Assembly: GCF_017831975.1 (NCBI RefSeq)
Contig: NZ_JAFDSS010000001.1
Span: 434,001 to 498,000 of the forward strand
Direction: 5' to 3'
Source: Microbacterium terrae
Lineage (GTDB): Bacteria > Actinomycetota > Actinomycetes > Actinomycetales > Microbacteriaceae
Length of the DNA: 64,000 nt
Shown here: in pieces, positions 60,955 to 64,000 of the stretch
How the letters are laid out: every line of letters begins with the position of its first letter
Position numbering within the stretch: the first letter of the stretch is position 1
Program-made: the position numbers and the translations under genes
The notes under the pieces: model-generated
Told to the model about the DNA's origin: nothing
The model's input: the letters and a program-made list of their open reading frames with translations, nothing else
The model's database searches: none

Positions 60955-62334
60955 TCAGTGCCGGCCGGCGACGACGTCGACGACGGATGCCGGCCACGCG
61001 GTGCGATCCGACGAGCCCGAGGCCTCGATGCGGTCGGCCCAGTGGTACGCGGTGTAGATCGCGTTGACGGCCGTCCAGCGCAGCGGCTCGACCTCCCAGC
61101 GCTTCGCGCGATGGCCGACCCACGGAAGACGCACGAGGTCGGTGTCGCGGCCGAGCACCAGGTCGGCGAGCGTGCGGCCGGCGAGGTTCGTGGCGGTGAC
61201 GCCGGTGCCGACGTAGCCTCCCGCCCACCCGAGCCCCGTGGCGCGGTCGTGGCCGACGGTGGCGGCCCAGTCGCGCGGCACGCCGAGCACCCCGGCCCAG
61301 GCGTGAGCGATCGGCACGCCCGCGGCATCCGGGAAGAACTCACGGAGCAGCCGCGTGAGCGAGGCGATCGTGCGCTCCTGGGTGCGCCCGTCCGAGTCCA
61401 CGCGCGAGCCGAAGCGGTACGGCACGCCGCGCCCGCCGAAGGCGATGCGGTCGTCGGCCGTGCGCTGGGCGTACATGTAGACGTGCGCGTAGTCGCCGAG
61501 GGTCTCGCGGCCGCTCCAGCCGACGGCATCCCAGAACGACGCGGGCAGGGGATCGGTCACGATCATCGACGAGTTCATCGGCAGCCAGGTGCGGTGCTCC
61601 CCGGCGAGGTCGGGCGTGAACCCCTCGGTCGCGCGGATGACGTGCGTCGCGCGCACGGTGCCGTGGTCGGTGATCGCCCGCCCCGGCTCGATCCGGCTCA
61701 CGCGGGTCTGCTCGTGGATGCGCACACCGAGCCGCTCGACGGTCTCGGCGAGACCGCGGGCGAGTCTGGCGGGGTGGATGCGGGCACAGTGCGGGTGCCA
61801 CGTGCCGCCCAGCGTCCCCGAGACGCCGATGCGGGAAGCCGCGTCCGCGGCGTCGAGCAGCTGCAGGTCGGTGTGGGGCTGAGTCTGCTCCGAGGCGGCG
61901 TGGGCGCGCAGCCGGGTGAGCTGGGACGGCGTCCTCGCCACCTCGAACTCGCCGCCTTTGACGATGTCGGCGTCGATGCCCTCGCGTGCGGCGACGGCGA
62001 TGACCTCGTCGACCGACTCGTTGAGGGCGCGCTGCTGCGCGGCGCCGCGCTCGCGCCCGTAGCGGGCTCGGCCGCCGGTCACCGAGTTGGTGAGCCAGCC
62101 GCCGTTGCGGCCGGATGCTCCGAACCCGGCGAAGCGCTGCTCGAGCACCGTGACGCGGAGGTCGGGCTGGAGCGTCTTGAGGTAGTACGCGGTCCACAGG
62201 CCCGTGTATCCGCCGCCGACGATCGCGACGTCGGTCTCGAGATCGCCGGTGAGAGATGCCCGCGGGGTCGGCGCGCCGCCGAGATCGCGCCACCACCACG
62301 AGATGTCGCCGTTGGGCACTGCGGTCGGGTCCAT
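60955..62334 (-). CDS. FAD-dependent amine/amino-acid oxidoreductase (DAO family)
   Basis: A 459-residue DAO-fold flavoprotein with VAIVGGGYTGLWTAYYL near residue 37 and FGASGRNGGWL, the motif of PuuB-like gamma-glutamylputrescine or related amine oxidases. It probably oxidises an amine or N-methyl amino acid. ATG 62334 is selected since upstream frame runs into the repeat array; the ribosome site is weak. The PucR gene further upstream on the same strand could control it. Substrate unproven. Confidence 0.85.
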   Translation of the reverse strand: MDPTAVPNGDISWWWRDLGGAPTPRASLTGDLETDVAIVGGGYTGLWTAYYLKTLQPDLRVTVLEQRFAGFGASGRNGGWLTNSVTGGRARYGRERGAAQQRALNESVDEVIAVAAREGIDADIVKGGEFEVARTPSQLTRLRAHAASEQTQPHTDLQLLDAADAASRIGVSGTLGGTWHPHCARIHPARLARGLAETVERLGVRIHEQTRVSRIEPGRAITDHGTVRATHVIRATEGFTPDLAGEHRTWLPMNSSMIVTDPLPASFWDAVGWSGRETLGDYAHVYMYAQRTADDRIAFGGRGVPYRFGSRVDSDGRTQERTIASLTRLLREFFPDAAGVPIAHAWAGVLGVPRDWAATVGHDRATGLGWAGGYVGTGVTATNLAGRTLADLVLGRDTDLVRLPWVGHRAKRWEVEPLRWTAVNAIYTAYHWADRIEASGSSDRTAWPASVVDVVAGRH

Positions 62335-62420
62335 CCGTCCATCTTCACGGGGAGTGCGCGGGCGATGCATCCGGAGTCGGGCTCTGTGCCGGGCGATCCG
62401 TCCGCGTTTCGTCTCGCTGC

Positions 62421-62626
62421 GCTCGCTCAACGACCGGGAGGTGGGCTGCAGCTCGCTCAACGACCGGGAGGTGGGCTGCGCTCGCTCAACGACCGGGAGG
62501 TGGGCTGCAGCTCGCTCAACGGCCGGGAGGTGGGCTGCGCTCGCTCAACGACCGGGAGGTGGGCCGCAGCTCGCTCAGCGACCGGGAGGTGGGCTGCAGC
62601 TCGCTCAGCGACCGGGAGGCAGCGTC
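62421..62626. repeat. Seven-copy tandem repeat of 29/30 bp
   Basis: Units begin GCTCGCTCAACGACCGGGAG at 62421, 62451, 62480, 62510, 62539, 62569 and 62599, giving spacings of 30, 29, 30, 29, 30 and 30 bp. Copies differ mainly by A/G at CTCAAC/CTCAGC and CTGCAG/CTGCG ends; the last breaks off at GGGAGGCAGCG. The block lies between the oxidoreductase and PucR genes. The unit resembles a repeat commonly scattered singly in Microbacteriaceae, here expanded. Confidence 0.95.
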
Positions 62627-62638
62627 ACGCGGGTCCGA

Positions 62639-64000
62639 TCAGCGGGAGGGCGCGTCGAGCGCGCGCAGCGCCGCCCACAGCTCGGCGCGCGTCGCGAAAG
62701 AGGCCAGGTCTCGCCCGAGCACACGGTCGACGGCTGCGAGCCGCGTGCGCACGGTGTGCCGGTGCACGCCGAGGGCCGTCGCTGTCGCCTCGTGCGAGCA
62801 GTCGTGGTCGAGCCAGCTCCGCAGCGTCTCGACGAGTCGCGCGCCCTGCGCCGCGTCGTGCTCGACGAGCGGAGCGAGCTCGGCGCGGGCGAGGGTGCGC
62901 GCCTCGTCGGAGAGCGCCGAGAGCACCCCCGAGCGCGCCACCTCGGCGAACGCCGTGATCGCGGCCGTTCCGCGGTCGCGCGCCGTGCGCGCCTGGCCGA
63001 GGGCATCAGCGAACGACTCGTACGCGGCGGGATCCGACAGCCCCGCGCGCACGGCGAACCGGTCGACGACCTCCTCGACCGCGGCGAGGTCGCCCGCCGA
63101 CCCGACGATCACGAGCCCGTCGTCGATGCGTCCGAAGAACACCGCACCGCGTCGTTCGTCGGCGCGCAGCTCGAGGAGCTCGAGGATGCCGTCGACCCGC
63201 GCGGCCGCCGCGTCGGTGAGGGCGACGACCACGGGCGCCGCCGGGAGCGGTCCCCACAGGTCGCGCGAGATGCGGCGCGCGAGGGCGGGGTCGCCCGAGG
63301 CGAGGGAGTGCACGAGACCGGTCCGCAGCGACGTGCGCGCGCGCGACAGGCCCTGCTGCTGCTCGAGCGCGAGCCCCGCCATCGCGATCACCGACGTCAC
63401 GACCCCGCGGCCCTCCTGGTCGAGGTCACCCGCCCCGATGGCGATGACACCGCGCAGGTGACCGCCGCGGCCGAGCGTCTGCAGGGAGAAGGGCGTCTCG
63501 CCCAGCCGCAGCGACGATCCGGCGCGGGCGCCGCGACGCAGCACCCCGTCGACCTCGTCGTGCAGCGCCGCCGCGGTGGCGGCATCCAGCCCCCCGATCG
63601 GATGCTCGCGCATCAGCTCGCCGGCGGCGTCGAACATGCCGACCCACGCATCGAGCTGCTTGGCGAGCTCGGCGACCGTCGCTCCGAACCCGTCGGGGCG
63701 CAGCGCGGCAAGGGCGATCGCGCGCTGCGCGGCGAGCGCCCAGCTGCGTCGGGAGTAGGCCTGCGCGGCGATCGCCTCGGCGTTCGCGCGGGCCACCGCG
63801 ATGAACGGCGTCTCGTACGGGACCTCGAACAGCGGCATCCCGGCGGCGACGCACGCGTCGGCGAGGGTCTGGGGCACTCCCTCGCGCACCACCTCGGTGC
63901 CGAAGCCGAGGCCGACCACACCGCGGCCTGCGAGGCGCTCGACGTACTCGGCGTACTGCGCGTCGGGTCGCCCCTCGAACTGCGTGCCCGTCGTGAGCAG
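62639..64000 (-). CDS. PucR-family regulator, partial (N-terminus beyond window)
   Basis: The minus-strand frame is open past base 64000, so the start is not seen. The C-terminus carries the PucR helix-turn-helix (SHEATATALGVHRHTVRTRL, then RVLGRDLASFATRAELWAAL) and the upstream part has the family sensor region with GGHLRGVIAIG; the N-terminal purine-catabolism-regulator domain begins at the window edge. PucR proteins act on purine, amino acid or polyamine catabolism. It is upstream of the FAD oxidoreductase on the same strand, a plausible target. Stop at 62639-62641 abuts the repeat array. Confidence 0.88.
   Translation of the reverse strand: MLTTGTQFEGRPDAQYAEYVERLAGRGVVGLGFGTEVVREGVPQTLADACVAAGMPLFEVPYETPFIAVARANAEAIAAQAYSRRSWALAAQRAIALAALRPDGFGATVAELAKQLDAWVGMFDAAGELMREHPIGGLDAATAAALHDEVDGVLRRGARAGSSLRLGETPFSLQTLGRGGHLRGVIAIGAGDLDQEGRGVVTSVIAMAGLALEQQQGLSRARTSLRTGLVHSLASGDPALARRISRDLWGPLPAAPVVVALTDAAAARVDGILELLELRADERRGAVFFGRIDDGLVIVGSAGDLAAVEEVVDRFAVRAGLSDPAAYESFADALGQARTARDRGTAAITAFAEVARSGVLSALSDEARTLARAELAPLVEHDAAQGARLVETLRSWLDHDCSHEATATALGVHRHTVRTRLAAVDRVLGRDLASFATRAELWAALRALDAPSR

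Noticed and set aside
62421..62626. CRISPR array
   Set aside because: Units are directly adjacent without unique spacers and no cas gene is in the window.

Overview
The window is high-GC actinobacterial DNA. Gene content and style (very frequent ATGA/GTGA stop-start overlaps, GTG starts, AAGGAG ribosome sites, some probably leaderless genes, mycelium-free housekeeping set) fit the Microbacteriaceae, most likely Microbacterium or a close relative. This is an inference from the proteins; no rRNA or other definitive marker is present.

Bases 1 to about 16,683 are the right-hand part of an integrated conjugative or mobilizable element. A minus-strand, translationally coupled operon (ArdC-like antirestriction protein, primase-polymerase, DUF2637/Spd-type membrane protein with a helix-turn-helix tail, two small proteins) is followed by an XRE/phospholipase-D-like regulator, NUDIX hydrolase and HD hydrolase, a frameshifted membrane protein, and a TrwC/MobF relaxase-helicase preceded by a hairpin that covers its Shine-Dalgarno sequence. 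The cargo at the right end is a complete QatABCD anti-phage system with an extra coupled 93-residue gene in front, then a DUF3644 protein with a HEPN-like RX4H motif and a truncated GIY-YIG-type gene. The element ends in a fragment of the 3' half of a tRNA (T arm and acceptor strand) followed by that tRNA's terminator, the signature of an attachment site. The integrase and the type IV secretion genes are not in view and presumably lie left of base 1.

From 16.8 to 28 kb come regulator/enzyme pairs and a small stress region: SDR plus TetR with twin operators, an HD protein, an acyltransferase-SGNH protein, an arsenic cluster (arsR divergent from arsO-like, arsN-like and arsC, with a truncated aquaporin and no efflux pump), a FAD monooxygenase divergent from a MarR regulator, and a ThuA plus Gfo/Idh pair. 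A DeoR/LacI hybrid regulator is divergent from a large secreted GH43-type glycosidase (29.6-32.7 kb).

From 32.8 to 45 kb: a PadR-DUF1048-ABC exporter operon, a CopB-type P1B-3 copper/silver ATPase behind a CsoR-like operator, and a sugar module (ROK regulator, RbsC/RbsA-type transporter, sugar-binding lipoprotein, Gfo/Idh dehydrogenase, TIM-barrel isomerase). From 45 to 54 kb: DUF2510 protein, TauE/SafE transporter, paired MaoC-type dehydratase genes with murB, an ECF42-type sigma factor with its YciI-like partner, an aspartate aminotransferase and an acyl-CoA dehydrogenase. From 54 to 64 kb: a secreted lipase, the glyoxylate shunt (aceA, aceB) with a divergent RamB-like regulator, a FAD amino-acid/amine oxidoreductase, a seven-unit tandem repeat, and a PucR regulator cut by the window end.
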